Of a stretch of 31,726 nt of DNA, positions 1 to 7,568 are shown piece by piece. The translations under genes were made by a program, and so were the position numbers. The notes beneath the pieces are model-generated. The model was not told where the DNA came from. It saw only the letters and a list, made by a program, of their open reading frames with translations, and did not search any database. Position 1 is the first letter of the stretch. Each line of letters starts with the position of its first letter. The stretch comes from JBMNQS01 sp050944255 (lineage in GTDB: Bacteria > Bacillota > Clostridia > Christensenellales > Maliibacteriaceae), in assembly GCA_050944255.1 (NCBI GenBank), contig JBMNQS010000018.1:1-31726 (forward strand), written 5' to 3'.

Positions 1-559
1 TCCGCTTGCTTTTCATCCACATATCGCGGGTGATGCTGTAGGATATCCCGTCGTGCCATTTGCCGTCAAAATGGTAATGGTGGCGGAGCGTCCCCTCCTT
101 GAGCATCCCCGCCCGCTGCATCACGCGCCCGGAAACGGGGTTGTCCTTCACGTGGATGCCGGAAATCCGCTCTAGGCGGGTCGTCTCGTACAGCCGGTCG
201 ATCAGCGCGGAAAGGGCCTCGGACATATAGCCCTTCCCCCAGTATTCCCTGCCTAAGAAGTAGCCTACGTCGCACCGTCGGTGCGCGCGGGATATTTTGG
301 TGGCGGCGCACATGCCGATGAGCCGGCCGTCTTCCTCCACGCCGTAATAGATGCCCTCTCCCCGGTAGACGCGCCCGGCGATGTTTTTGATGAAGTCTGC
401 GCTTTCACGCAGCGTATCGAAGGCTTCCCAGGGCATGTAGCGCGTCACGTCCGGGTCCTTGACGCACTTGAGAAGAACCGGCGCGTCCTCCAGCGACAGC
501 GGCCTAAGCAGCAGCCTCCCGGTCTTTATCTGCGGCAAATTGTACAGGGGTTCCGCCAT
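1..559 (-). CDS. GNAT family N-acetyltransferase, RimJ/RimL-like (3' end outside window)
   Basis: About 186 codons are visible before the reading frame leaves the window, so the C-terminus is missing. The start ATG at 559 has an AAGGAG sequence 8 nt upstream. The protein opens with a strand ending RLLLRPL, typical of the Acetyltransf_3 (RimJ/RimL) group. It then shows an E-D-G-R-L-I-G strand, the YFLGREYWGKGYMSEA segment that carries the acetyl-CoA pyrophosphate-binding turn (usually R/Q-x-x-G-x-G/A, here with K-G-Y), and the late NxxSxRVMQRAGM helix. Members transfer acetyl from acetyl-CoA to amino groups of proteins, antibiotics or small molecules; the substrate cannot be told here. It begins 12 nt after the stop of the ABC exporter half upstream, with its SD next to that stop, so it is probably cotranscribed with the exporter. 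Confidence 0.85.
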   Translation of the reverse strand, partial: MAEPLYNLPQIKTGRLLLRPLSLEDAPVLLKCVKDPDVTRYMPWEAFDTLRESADFIKNIAGRVYRGEGIYYGVEEDGRLIGMCAATKISRAHRRCDVGYFLGREYWGKGYMSEALSALIDRLYETTRLERISGIHVKDNPVSGRVMQRAGMLKEGTLRHHYHFDGKWHDGISYSITRDMWMKSKR

Positions 560-571
560 AGTCACTCTCCT

Positions 572-2422
572 TTATGAAATCTCGTCCAAAAGGCTCTTTC
601 CCTGCAGGCGCCTCTGTTCCTGCTCCTCAAACTGTTCGGTATAAAAGGCGTGGTAGGCGCCGCAGCGCTTCATCAGCTCACTGTGGCTGCCCCGCTCGAC
701 CACCTTCCCGTTTTCGATGACCAAAATCACGTCGGCGCTTCGGATGGTGGAGAGCCTGTGGGCGATGATGAAGCTGGTACGGCCCTTCATGACGCTGTCC
801 ACCGCCGCCTGTATCAGCTGCTCCGTCTGCGTGTCCACGCTGCTGGTAGCCTCGTCCAGCACGAATATTCTAGGGTCCGCCAGCACCATGCGGGCCATGG
901 TCACAAGCTGCTTCTGCCCGGTAGACAGGAGGCATCCCCCTTCGCCCACCACGGTGTCGTAGCCCTCCGGCATGCACATAATGATCCGGTGGGCGTACAC
1001 GTCCCTGGCCGCTCTGATCACCTCTTCGTCGGTGGCATCGGGCTTTCCGAAGCGGATATTGTCGCGCACCGTCCCGCAGAACAGGTGCGGCGTCTGCAGC
1101 ACGTAGCCCAGGTGGGACTGCAGCCAAAGCTGGGATCTCTCGCGGATATCCGCGCCGTCGATGAGAATATGCCCGCTTTCCGGCTCGTAGAACCGTCCCA
1201 GCAGATTGACGATGGTGGTCTTCCCGGCGCCGGTCTCTCCCACAAGGGCCACCTTTTGGCCCGCCGGCACGTGCAGGCTGAAATCCTCCAGCACCGCGCT
1301 GGTATCCGGGTTGTAGCGGAAGGTCACATGGTTGAACGTCACCGCGCCTGCCATCTCCGGCCAGTTTTCCCGTTTGGGCGAGAAGGTGTCTCCGAAGCGG
1401 TTGCGCACGGTTTTGGCGTCATAGATGGCCACCGGCATATCCAGCAGTGTCAGCACCCGCTCCGCCGCCGCCTGGGCGCTCTGCATCTCCGAAGTGATCC
1501 GCGCCAGAGAATTGATGGGCTCAAAAAAGCCGGTGGCGTAGCTGATAAAGCTGGAGAGAAGCCCCAGCGTGATGGTTCCGGCCATGACGCCGGCGGCGCC
1601 CTGCCCAAGGACGATGGCCATGGCCACGCTGCCGATCATCATCACCGTGGGCAGATAGACGCCCGAAAACATGGCGCTTTTCATGGACGCCCGGTACATC
1701 TTCATGCTGCGCCCGGAGAAATCCTTCAGGTTCTGCTCTTCAAACACCAGCGTCTTGGTGGTTTTCGCGCCCATGATGCCCTCATTGACGGCGGCGACGA
1801 TCTCCGCGTTCATGCGCCGGACGCTCCGCTGGGCCTCCAGTATTTTACGCCTGAACCACCGGCTCACGTAGAGCAGCACCGGCAGCACAATGAGCACGCA
1901 CAGCGCCAAAACAGGATTGAGGATCAGCATGGCGATACTGACGCATACGATGTAGGCGGCCGCCCACGCGCCGTCCACCAGGCTCCAGGCCATCATCTCC
2001 GACAGCCGGGTCACATCGGGCATCATGGTGGTCATCACCTGCCCGATGGGGGTGCGGTCGTAGTAGGAGAATGTCAGGCGCTGCAGTTTTTCAAACATGG
2101 TATTGCGCATATCCCGCGCCGCGTGCAGCTCAATGTATCCGCCAAAGCGGACGAACCAGCGTACGTTGAAGCCCTGGACGGTGGCCATCGCCGTATAGAC
2201 GATAAAAAACCACGGCAGATAAGCCGTTTCGCCCGGCATGATGATCCGGTCGATGGCGATCATCGTCATCAGCGGGAAGGCCACGTCGATCAGCGCCGTC
2301 AAAAGCATGGTAACGCAAAGGCCGGCCATCTGTCTTTTGTAGGGCAGCATAAAGCCGATCATTCGTTTCCAAAGCATCCAATCCACTTTTTGACGCCGTT
2401 TATTCGATGGCACAGCTCTCAC
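572..2422 (-). CDS. ABC exporter half-transporter, canonical-Walker partner of a heterodimer
   Basis: A 616-residue fusion of a six-helix membrane domain (about residues 25-320) and a nucleotide-binding domain (about 360-600). Walker A is GETGAGKTT at 395-403, Walker B ends LDE with the catalytic Glu524, and the switch His is 555. The signature is LSTGQ (499-503) rather than LSGGQ. In BmrC/BmrD, LmrC/LmrD and TM287/TM288 exporters the two halves form one competent and one degenerate ATP site. This half supplies a good Walker B but a weakened signature, the complement of the half encoded just upstream. The GTG start at 2422 lies inside the end of the preceding gene (23-nt overlap) behind GGAGG; a second in-frame GTG nine bases later is an alternative. 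Expected role: efflux of a hydrophobic drug, lipid or peptide across the cytoplasmic membrane; the substrate is unknown. Confidence 0.93.
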   Translation of the reverse strand: MRAVPSNKRRQKVDWMLWKRMIGFMLPYKRQMAGLCVTMLLTALIDVAFPLMTMIAIDRIIMPGETAYLPWFFIVYTAMATVQGFNVRWFVRFGGYIELHAARDMRNTMFEKLQRLTFSYYDRTPIGQVMTTMMPDVTRLSEMMAWSLVDGAWAAAYIVCVSIAMLILNPVLALCVLIVLPVLLYVSRWFRRKILEAQRSVRRMNAEIVAAVNEGIMGAKTTKTLVFEEQNLKDFSGRSMKMYRASMKSAMFSGVYLPTVMMIGSVAMAIVLGQGAAGVMAGTITLGLLSSFISYATGFFEPINSLARITSEMQSAQAAAERVLTLLDMPVAIYDAKTVRNRFGDTFSPKRENWPEMAGAVTFNHVTFRYNPDTSAVLEDFSLHVPAGQKVALVGETGAGKTTIVNLLGRFYEPESGHILIDGADIRERSQLWLQSHLGYVLQTPHLFCGTVRDNIRFGKPDATDEEVIRAARDVYAHRIIMCMPEGYDTVVGEGGCLLSTGQKQLVTMARMVLADPRIFVLDEATSSVDTQTEQLIQAAVDSVMKGRTSFIIAHRLSTIRSADVILVIENGKVVERGSHSELMKRCGAYHAFYTEQFEEQEQRRLQGKSLLDEIS

Positions 2423-4214
2423 CCGCCTCCAGGCTCATATTCTGTATATCGTAAATATCGCGGAACAGCCCATCCTCCCTCAGCAGCTCTTCGCTGGTGC
2501 CCTGCTGGGCGATCCTCCCGTTTTCCAGCACGATGATGTGGTCCGCCGCCATCAGCGTGCGGATGCGGTGGGATATGATGACGGTGGTTTGTCCCGGCCG
2601 CCTCTTTTTCAGCGCGGCGCGGATGGCCGCGTCGGTTTTCGTATCCACCGCCGACAGCGAGTCGTCCAGTATGATCACCGGCGTCTGCCGAAGCAGGGTT
2701 CGCGCCAGCGCCACCCGCTGCTTCTGTCCGCCCGAGAGGGTAATGCCCCGCTCGCCCACCATGGTCTCGTAGCCTTCGTCAAAGCCCGTCACCACATCGT
2801 CCAGCGCCGCTATGCCCGCCGCCTGCCGTACCTGCTCGAGCGGGGCGTCCGGCCGTGTCAGCGCGATGTTGTCGCGGACGGAGCGCGAATAAAGGAACGG
2901 CTCCTGCAGGATCAGGCCCACGTTTTCCCGCAGGCTCCTGCGGCTGATTTGATTGAGCTCCACGCCGCCTACGGTGATGGAGCCGCCCTGGTAGTCGTAC
3001 AACCGGGCCAGAAGCTGCACCAGCGTGGATTTCCCCGAGGCGGTGCCGCCCAGTATGGCCAATGTGCCGCCCTTGGGTATTTGAAAGGAAATATCCCGCA
3101 GCACCGGCTTCTGCGGATCGTAGCCAAAGGTGACGCGGTCAAATACGATGTCGCCATGCACAAATTCAAGCTGCCCGCCCTCATCCTCCGGGGGCTGCTC
3201 CAAAATCCATTTCAGCCTGTTCCAGGACACCTTCGCCTTTCCGAAGTCCGAGAGGATGCGTCCCAATTGGCGCACCGGCCAGACCAGTATCCCCGCGTAG
3301 GACACAAACAGCGTCAGATCGCCCAGGGTAATACGCCCCGTGATGCACAGGTAGGCGCCCACCGAAAGCGACAGTCCCACCTGGAAGTAGCCGATGGCAT
3401 CGGTGGCGCCCCAGAAATCGCCCATGTAGTTGTTGACTTTCAGGTACAGCTTGGTGCTCTCTTCATTGAGCGCCTCGAAGTGGTCGGTAACGTACTGCTG
3501 CCGGCCGAAGCTGCGAATGACCCGCACGCCGGAGAGATCCTCCTGCAGCGCGGCGCTCAGGTAGCCTTCGGCCTCATCGGCCAGAAGGAAGTGCTTTTGC
3601 ACTTTCAGAAAGTAGACGACGCTTAAAACGGCCACAACCGGCAGCGTCGCCGCGGTCACCGCCGTCATGACGCCGTCCACGCCCAGCATCAGCCATACCG
3701 ACAGCACCACAAGGGATACCGCTCTTGCGATTTCCGGCACCTGCGCGGCGCAGAAGCGGCGCAGAAGATCCACGTCGGTGGTGCAGCGCTGGATGATATC
3801 GCCGGTATTGAGCGCATTATGCCCCTGGAAGGACAGGTTTTGCAGGTGCCGCATCAGACGGTTGCGGAGCGTGCGGATGAAGCCTTCGGCGCCCATCTGC
3901 GCAAAGTAGGTCCTGCAGAAGCTGAACAGCGAATTGAAAAGCGCCAGAAGCAGCACCGCCAGGATGCACCAGACAAAATACCGCGACAAAAAGGGCCTGC
4001 CTCCGAGGTTTTCCAGCCAGCCGGAAAGCCACTGGGGCAGCGCCCAGGGCTGGTCCCCGATGATCGAATCGATGATCACCCGCACGGCCATGGGCAATAA
4101 AAGCGCAAAAAGGGACGCCAGCGCTGCCGCTGTCATGGCGATACCGGCCCACTTCTTTTGCCCCTTTAAAAGCGCCCGTAATGGACTTTTCACCTTGCTT
4201 GGTTTATGGTTCAT
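2400..4214 (-). CDS. ABC exporter half-transporter with degenerate Walker B
   Basis: A 604-residue membrane-domain plus nucleotide-binding-domain protein (membrane helices about 20-320, NBD about 355-600). Walker A is GGTASGKST at 389-397 and the signature LSGGQ is perfect at 493-497. The Walker B end is LDDS, so Asp518 replaces the catalytic Glu; the H-loop His is 549. This Glu-to-Asp change marks the non-hydrolysing site of heterodimeric exporters such as TM287/TM288 and BmrC/BmrD. The start ATG at 4214 has only a poor SD (AAAGGA about 15 nt upstream). It is the first gene of an exporter-exporter-acetyltransferase unit that follows its own promoter candidate at 4273-4301, and translation of the second half is probably coupled through the 23-nt overlap. 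Confidence 0.93.
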   Translation of the reverse strand: MNHKPSKVKSPLRALLKGQKKWAGIAMTAAALASLFALLLPMAVRVIIDSIIGDQPWALPQWLSGWLENLGGRPFLSRYFVWCILAVLLLALFNSLFSFCRTYFAQMGAEGFIRTLRNRLMRHLQNLSFQGHNALNTGDIIQRCTTDVDLLRRFCAAQVPEIARAVSLVVLSVWLMLGVDGVMTAVTAATLPVVAVLSVVYFLKVQKHFLLADEAEGYLSAALQEDLSGVRVIRSFGRQQYVTDHFEALNEESTKLYLKVNNYMGDFWGATDAIGYFQVGLSLSVGAYLCITGRITLGDLTLFVSYAGILVWPVRQLGRILSDFGKAKVSWNRLKWILEQPPEDEGGQLEFVHGDIVFDRVTFGYDPQKPVLRDISFQIPKGGTLAILGGTASGKSTLVQLLARLYDYQGGSITVGGVELNQISRRSLRENVGLILQEPFLYSRSVRDNIALTRPDAPLEQVRQAAGIAALDDVVTGFDEGYETMVGERGITLSGGQKQRVALARTLLRQTPVIILDDSLSAVDTKTDAAIRAALKKRRPGQTTVIISHRIRTLMAADHIIVLENGRIAQQGTSEELLREDGLFRDIYDIQNMSLEAGESCAIE

Positions 4215-4272
4215 ATCTATGTAAAGCTATCCTTTTGCAATTGAAATTCGCGCGGGAAACCGCCCAAGTTCT

Positions 4273-4301
4273 ATTATACACAAAAGCACCGCCTATGGCG
4301 A
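4273..4301 (-). promoter_or_regulatory. Promoter candidate for the ABC exporter pair
   Basis: Reading the minus strand, a perfect -10 TATAAT (4273-4278) follows a -35-like TCGCCA (4296-4301, 4 of 6 consensus bases) with a 17-nt spacer. The -35 lies inside the terminator hairpin of the upstream histidine kinase gene. It leaves a leader of about 50 nt before the ABC start. Confidence 0.5.
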
Positions 4302-4304
4302 TGC
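4282..4304 (-). terminator. Rho-independent terminator after the histidine kinase gene
   Basis: On the minus strand an 8-bp stem GCATCGCC/GGCGGTGC (one G-U pair) with a 3-nt ATA loop is followed by TTTTGTGT. It sits about 50 nt beyond the kinase stop codon. Confidence 0.75.
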
Positions 4305-4355
4305 TTAGTTCAACTTCATCCGTTGCCGGTGCGCTTATACGTCCGGGCCGGTTTC

Positions 4356-5186
4356 CTATGCCTGCAGGATAACGCTGAAGCGGGAACCTTCTCCCACTTT
4401 GCTTTCAACGAATATCTCTCCCTTCTGCGCCCGGACCATCATCTTCACTATGGCCAGTCCCAATCCGCAGGAGTGATCCTTTGCGTCCTCCCGCACATCC
4501 CCCGTGACGAACTTATCGAATATGCGCGGCAAAAACGCCTGATCGATGCCGCAGCCCGTATCGCACACATCGATTTTCGCCACCTTTTTGCCGTCTTGCA
4601 TGGCGTAGCTTACGGCCACGTCGACGCACTGCCCCTCGGCGACGGCCTTTGCGGCGTTGCTGATCAGGTTGTCCAGCACATGCTCAAGCGCCCTTTCATT
4701 GGCGTAGGCGCAGACGCTTTCGGGTTCGGAGCAATAGGTAAAGCGGATATTTTTCTCATCGAACACGGTCTTTGCATACTTGCAGCAGCGGCCCACGGCC
4801 TTGGATATATCCATGTACTGTAGATGCATATCCTCTGTCAGCTCCATGCGCTTGGCATCCAGCATGGTGTTGCACATATCCGTCAATTTCCGGCAGTGAT
4901 GGGTCATCATATCCGCGTACTGCAGTGTCGGCCCATCGTCCGCACCCCTGCGCCGGAGCTGTTCCATGAGTAATTTTGAGCTCAGCGAGACCACATTGGC
5001 CGCCATGCGCAGCTCGTGACATGCATAGGCAAAATGTTCGCTTTTGATCCGATCCGCAGCAAGTATTCCGCTGAGCTGTTTCTCGTACTTGTACCTTTGC
5101 CTGCAGTATAAAATGGATGACACGGCGATAATCGCGATCGGCAGCAGATACCAAAAAACGTCCCAGACCGTTACTTCCATTGACAA
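4356..5186 (-). CDS. Orphan membrane sensor histidine kinase
   Basis: A 276-residue protein with one N-terminal membrane helix (about residues 8-27), almost no extracytoplasmic sensor, a dimerisation/phosphoacceptor helix with His57 in ACHELR, and an HATPase_c domain. The N-box is DNLISNAAKA, the G1 box DTGCGID and the G2 box CGLGLAIV. The usual HELRTP is HELRMA, so the conserved proline after the phosphorylated His is missing. No response regulator is encoded within the window, so it is an orphan kinase. In clostridia such kinases often phosphorylate Spo0A, but nothing here shows that. The TTG start at 5186 is best spaced from GGAGGGG; ATG at 5180 is an alternative. It follows the PLC-like gene by 27 nt and is probably cotranscribed with it. 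Confidence 0.85.
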   Translation of the reverse strand: MSMEVTVWDVFWYLLPIAIIAVSSILYCRQRYKYEKQLSGILAADRIKSEHFAYACHELRMAANVVSLSSKLLMEQLRRRGADDGPTLQYADMMTHHCRKLTDMCNTMLDAKRMELTEDMHLQYMDISKAVGRCCKYAKTVFDEKNIRFTYCSEPESVCAYANERALEHVLDNLISNAAKAVAEGQCVDVAVSYAMQDGKKVAKIDVCDTGCGIDQAFLPRIFDKFVTGDVREDAKDHSCGLGLAIVKMMVRAQKGEIFVESKVGEGSRFSVILQA

Positions 5187-5213
5187 GTACTCTCCCCTCC
5201 TTGTCTCACGTGC

Positions 5214-5987
5214 TTAAGTACCGGTAAAAAACTTGACGGCGCAAGTCAGCGCTATTTCCCCCCTTGAACAGTGCGTTACCGTATCGATGGCTTCCCGGGC
5301 TGTCCGCGCGGCGTCCTCCAGCATCTTTATCTGGCTTTTCACGCCCCGTTTATCGGAGGCTTTTACCTGGCGCTGCACCTGCTCTTGCAGGATATCCTCC
5401 TTCCTTTTGCCGGAGCGCAAAGATAATGGCGGATACCCAAATCCCCTTTTCTTCAGCAGGCGGTAGGTTTTGTCAAATGCCGCTTTTACCTGTTTTGCTG
5501 GCCTGTCCTCTCCGGCGGCCCGCGCCACAGCGCCAAGCGTATCCAAAAGCACTTTCTCCTGCCGCCCGTTCATTTTCCAGCATGAGGGAATCTGCCCCGC
5601 GTTCATATCCTGCGCCAGGACGCCTCCGGCCCAGATGTCCAGCGCAGGTTCCTTCTGCGCGCGCTTCTTGCCGCGCACCATGATTTCTATGGCTGCGGCG
5701 GCCCTTATGTGCGCGGCAAAGCCCATGGCGTAGGCGGTGCGCATGTCGCACTGCACGGACGTGTACGCAAGCAGATCTTCCAGGAGCGCGGTCATGGCCG
5801 ACGCCTCTTGCTCTTGAGACAAAACAAGTAAATCCGGCGCATCGGGGCATTGGCCCCATAGAAGCTGCAGTCCCTGCGTCCCGGCGGCGTAAAGGGCCGG
5901 ATAGGCCCGGGCGGCGGTGGCGTTGTACTGTGTGCAAAGGCTCAGGGCGCGCTGGCCCAAAATATGGTATGCGACAAACGGCGGCAT
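5214..5987 (-). CDS. Degenerate zinc-dependent phospholipase C-like protein (putative)
   Basis: A 257-residue soluble protein that I do not recognise with certainty. Its layout resembles the zinc-dependent phospholipase C/D family common in clostridia. It has an MPxF N-terminus followed by a ...HILGQ helix, a YPALYAAGTQGLQLL segment where the family has a G-x-Q-G-P-D-L-L motif, and an AYAMGFAAHI helix where the family has a Y-x-x-G-F-x-x-H-Y-x-x-D motif. The metal-binding residues are mostly gone: the first His is displaced by one position, GPD is GLQ, and the Asp and following His after the GF..H helix are absent. If the relationship holds it is a non-catalytic paralog. The C-terminal third is basic and helical (QEQVQRQVKASDKRGVK). 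The ATG at 5987 has AAGGAG 7 nt upstream. The histidine kinase gene follows after 27 nt. Confidence 0.55.
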   Translation of the reverse strand: MPPFVAYHILGQRALSLCTQYNATAARAYPALYAAGTQGLQLLWGQCPDAPDLLVLSQEQEASAMTALLEDLLAYTSVQCDMRTAYAMGFAAHIRAAAAIEIMVRGKKRAQKEPALDIWAGGVLAQDMNAGQIPSCWKMNGRQEKVLLDTLGAVARAAGEDRPAKQVKAAFDKTYRLLKKRGFGYPPLSLRSGKRKEDILQEQVQRQVKASDKRGVKSQIKMLEDAARTAREAIDTVTHCSRGEIALTCAVKFFTGT

Positions 5988-6319
5988 AGAGGATCTCCTT
6001 CAGAAAGCCTATCATCCCTCTATGGATACATTTTAATGGCCTTTACGATCAAAAGCAATAAATACTCCTGAAAAACCAATATTTTGACATATTTTTCACA
6101 AAAAAGGGAGGTATATGCTTTTAAATTCGGGATTGAGGCGCTTTCTGCGCCGCTAAAAAACACTTTTTTCTTTTTGCCGCCGCTTATCGCGCGCCCGTTT
6201 GGGCGGGCGCCGGCTTCCGCCCGACAAAAATACCGGCAGGCGTTGCCGCTTGACAGCGGCGGTCAAACGTTTGAAGGGCGGACGGCTTGTTTTAACTCCG
6301 GCGCACCGGGGAAAGGATG
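5988..6319. other. Gene-poor gap between the SRP RNA terminator and the PLC-like gene
   Basis: About 330 nt with no convincing long reading frame. It holds an AT-rich half (5988-6120), a plus-strand SD-like GGGAGG at 6106-6111 followed by a 13-codon frame (6115-6156), a small GGCGC/GCGCC hairpin at 6137-6151 inside that frame, T-rich runs at 6163-6175 on the plus strand, and a GCGCCCG/CGGGCGC hairpin near 6191-6210. A plus-strand frame at 6084-6320 has no recognisable domain. A small RNA cannot be excluded. Confidence 0.5.
6030..6058 (-). promoter_or_regulatory. Weak promoter candidate for the PLC-like/kinase unit
   Basis: On the minus strand TTGCTT (6053-6058) is separated by 17 nt from TAAAAT (6030-6035). 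The -35 matches consensus at only 3 of 6 positions. It lies about 40 nt before the PLC-like start and downstream of the SRP RNA terminator, where a promoter is expected. Confidence 0.35.
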
Positions 6320-6353
6320 AAAAAAGGACCTTTTATCCGGGGATAAAAGGTCC
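6320..6353 (-). terminator. Terminator of the SRP RNA gene
   Basis: A near-perfect palindrome at 6326-6353 forms a 13-bp GGACCTTTTATCC/GGATAAAAGGTCC stem with a 2-nt loop. On the minus strand it is followed by six T residues (6320-6325). It starts directly after the 3' end of the SRP RNA. Confidence 0.92.
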
Positions 6354-6357
6354 AATG

Positions 6358-6633
6358 GATTGCCGTGCACTCCCGGTCGATACCCGCCGCCATCCGGCAC
6401 TCAATGCCCGCCACTCCGGCCAGGCACCCCTGCGGCACACATCCTCCAACGCTTATTGCTGCTTCCTTCCGGACCTGACAAGATTCACGCGGCGATGTTG
6501 CACAGGACCCAGCCTTCAACATGATGGTCACTGCTCCAGCGACAGAGACACGTACCTTCCTGAGAGAATTCAACCCCGCTGTAGCGGATTGCGGGTTACA
6601 GGGCACCGCTAGTTCCCCATCTAGCACGGCAAA
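6358..6633 (-). ncRNA. ffs: Signal recognition particle RNA, long Bacillus type with Alu domain
   Basis: The minus strand carries the invariant SRP54-binding core GTCAGGTCCGGAAGGAAGC at 6461-6479, the asymmetric-loop and GNRA-type tip of helix 8. The ends pair: TTGCCGTGC at the 5' end (about 6633) with GCACGGCAA at the 3' end (about 6359). The 5' part contains GGTGCCCTGTAACCCGC, the UGUNR-type Alu-domain signal seen in Bacillus 6S scRNA, and the length of about 275 nt fits the long form found in Bacillus and Clostridia. The RNA pairs with Ffh to target nascent membrane proteins to SecYEG. It has its own promoter at 6669-6697 and terminator at 6320-6353. The exact mature ends are inferred from the pairing. 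Confidence 0.95.
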
Positions 6634-6668
6634 CTGGTATGCATTTTCAGCGCTTTCGCGCGACCTTT

Positions 6669-6697
6669 ATTGTACCCGATAAAGATTCATTTGGCAA
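6669..6697 (-). promoter_or_regulatory. Vegetative promoter of the SRP RNA
   Basis: On the minus strand TTGCCA (6692-6697, 5 of 6) and TACAAT (6669-6674, 5 of 6) are separated by exactly 17 nt. The predicted start near 6661 lies about 28 nt before the mature 5' end. The -35 overlaps the last codons of the QueG-like gene, so the RNA has a promoter inside a coding tail. Confidence 0.8.
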
Positions 6698-7568
6698 GGT
6701 GCTTTCTTTTGCCAAGCGCCCACGCGGCCAGTTCGCTCACCGCCCCGGACGCGTCCTGCGCGGCTTTTTCGAGCATCTGTAAATTTTCTGTGTCGTCGTC
6801 GGCCGCCGCGGCCAGCGCCGCCAGCGCCCGCAGTTTGCTGCGCGCGGCGTAGTTACTGCCTATTGTATCGGCAATTTCCGGCAGTGATGCATCGTCCATC
6901 TGTAAAAGACGGGCGATATTCCACATCCGCCTTTCCTTCTCGCCGTACGCCTTCTGCGCGATATGCGCATTTCGCGGGCAGCATTTCTGGCATATCTCGC
7001 ATCCCAGTATCCGGCGGCCCATTTTTTCCCGTATGGCCGCGGGCATTTTCTCCGGGTGGGATTCATACCACCGCAGGCATTGCAGCGGGTTTACACGGCC
7101 CTGCCCGTCCAGCGCGCCCGTAGGGCACGCCTGCACGCAGCGCACGCAATCCCCGCAGTCCAAAAGGATTTCGGCATTTTCCTGCGTGGCGGCGATATCC
7201 AGACGCGTCTGAAGGGCGATGACGCTGCCCGCCATATAGCTGCCGTACCGCGGGCTGTACACCAGCGAATTTTTCCCGTAGCGGCCCCAGCCGGCGGCGA
7301 CCATCAGTCTTTTGATGTCCGCCCCGGGGTGCGCCTTTGCCGCAATCTGCCGCTCATTCAACTTGTTGGCCAATTCGCGGGTCCTGTGGTAGGCGCTGTT
7401 GGACGCCGCATAGTAATGGGACACAAACCCCGTGCCGCTGCCCGGCTCCGCCGTCTTATCGCAGCGCGTCACCAGCACCAGGTACGTCCCGTTAAAATCC
7501 TCGGTATTGACAGGGCGCGCCCCCTCAAAGCCCAGGCCGCGCGCCATTTGATCGATCATGTGGATCAT
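6687..7568 (-). CDS. QueG-like 4Fe-4S double-cluster protein
   Basis: A 293-residue protein of the epoxyqueuosine reductase (QueG) superfamily. It has an N-terminal cobalamin-type domain ending in AAGWGRYGKNS, a ferredoxin-like double [4Fe-4S] module with Cys138, 141, 144, 148, 164, 190, 193, 196 and 197 (CGDCVRCVQACP and CEICQKCCP), and a helical HEAT-like C-terminus. QueG reduces epoxyqueuosine in tRNA using B12 and two Fe-S clusters. In true QueG a catalytic Asp precedes the AGLGxxGK(N/H) motif by 13 residues; aligning on GKN puts Ala83 there, and the following P-V-L-E-R run is also missing. It is therefore annotated as QueG-like, not as a confirmed queuosine enzyme. The start ATG overlaps the stop of the GH18 gene as ATGA, with AGGCGG upstream. 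Confidence 0.8.
   Translation of the reverse strand: MIHMIDQMARGLGFEGARPVNTEDFNGTYLVLVTRCDKTAEPGSGTGFVSHYYAASNSAYHRTRELANKLNERQIAAKAHPGADIKRLMVAAGWGRYGKNSLVYSPRYGSYMAGSVIALQTRLDIAATQENAEILLDCGDCVRCVQACPTGALDGQGRVNPLQCLRWYESHPEKMPAAIREKMGRRILGCEICQKCCPRNAHIAQKAYGEKERRMWNIARLLQMDDASLPEIADTIGSNYAARSKLRALAALAAAADDDTENLQMLEKAAQDASGAVSELAAWALGKRKHLAK

Noticed and set aside
650..2536. A 628-codon plus-strand open frame opposite the ABC transporter gene
   Set aside because: It is His/Arg/Gly-rich with no domain and lies fully antisense to a clear ABC exporter; GC-rich codon bias leaves such frames open.
6084..6320. 78-codon plus-strand frame in the gap before the SRP RNA terminator
   Set aside because: No SD at its start, no domain, and it crosses GC hairpins; composition looks non-coding.
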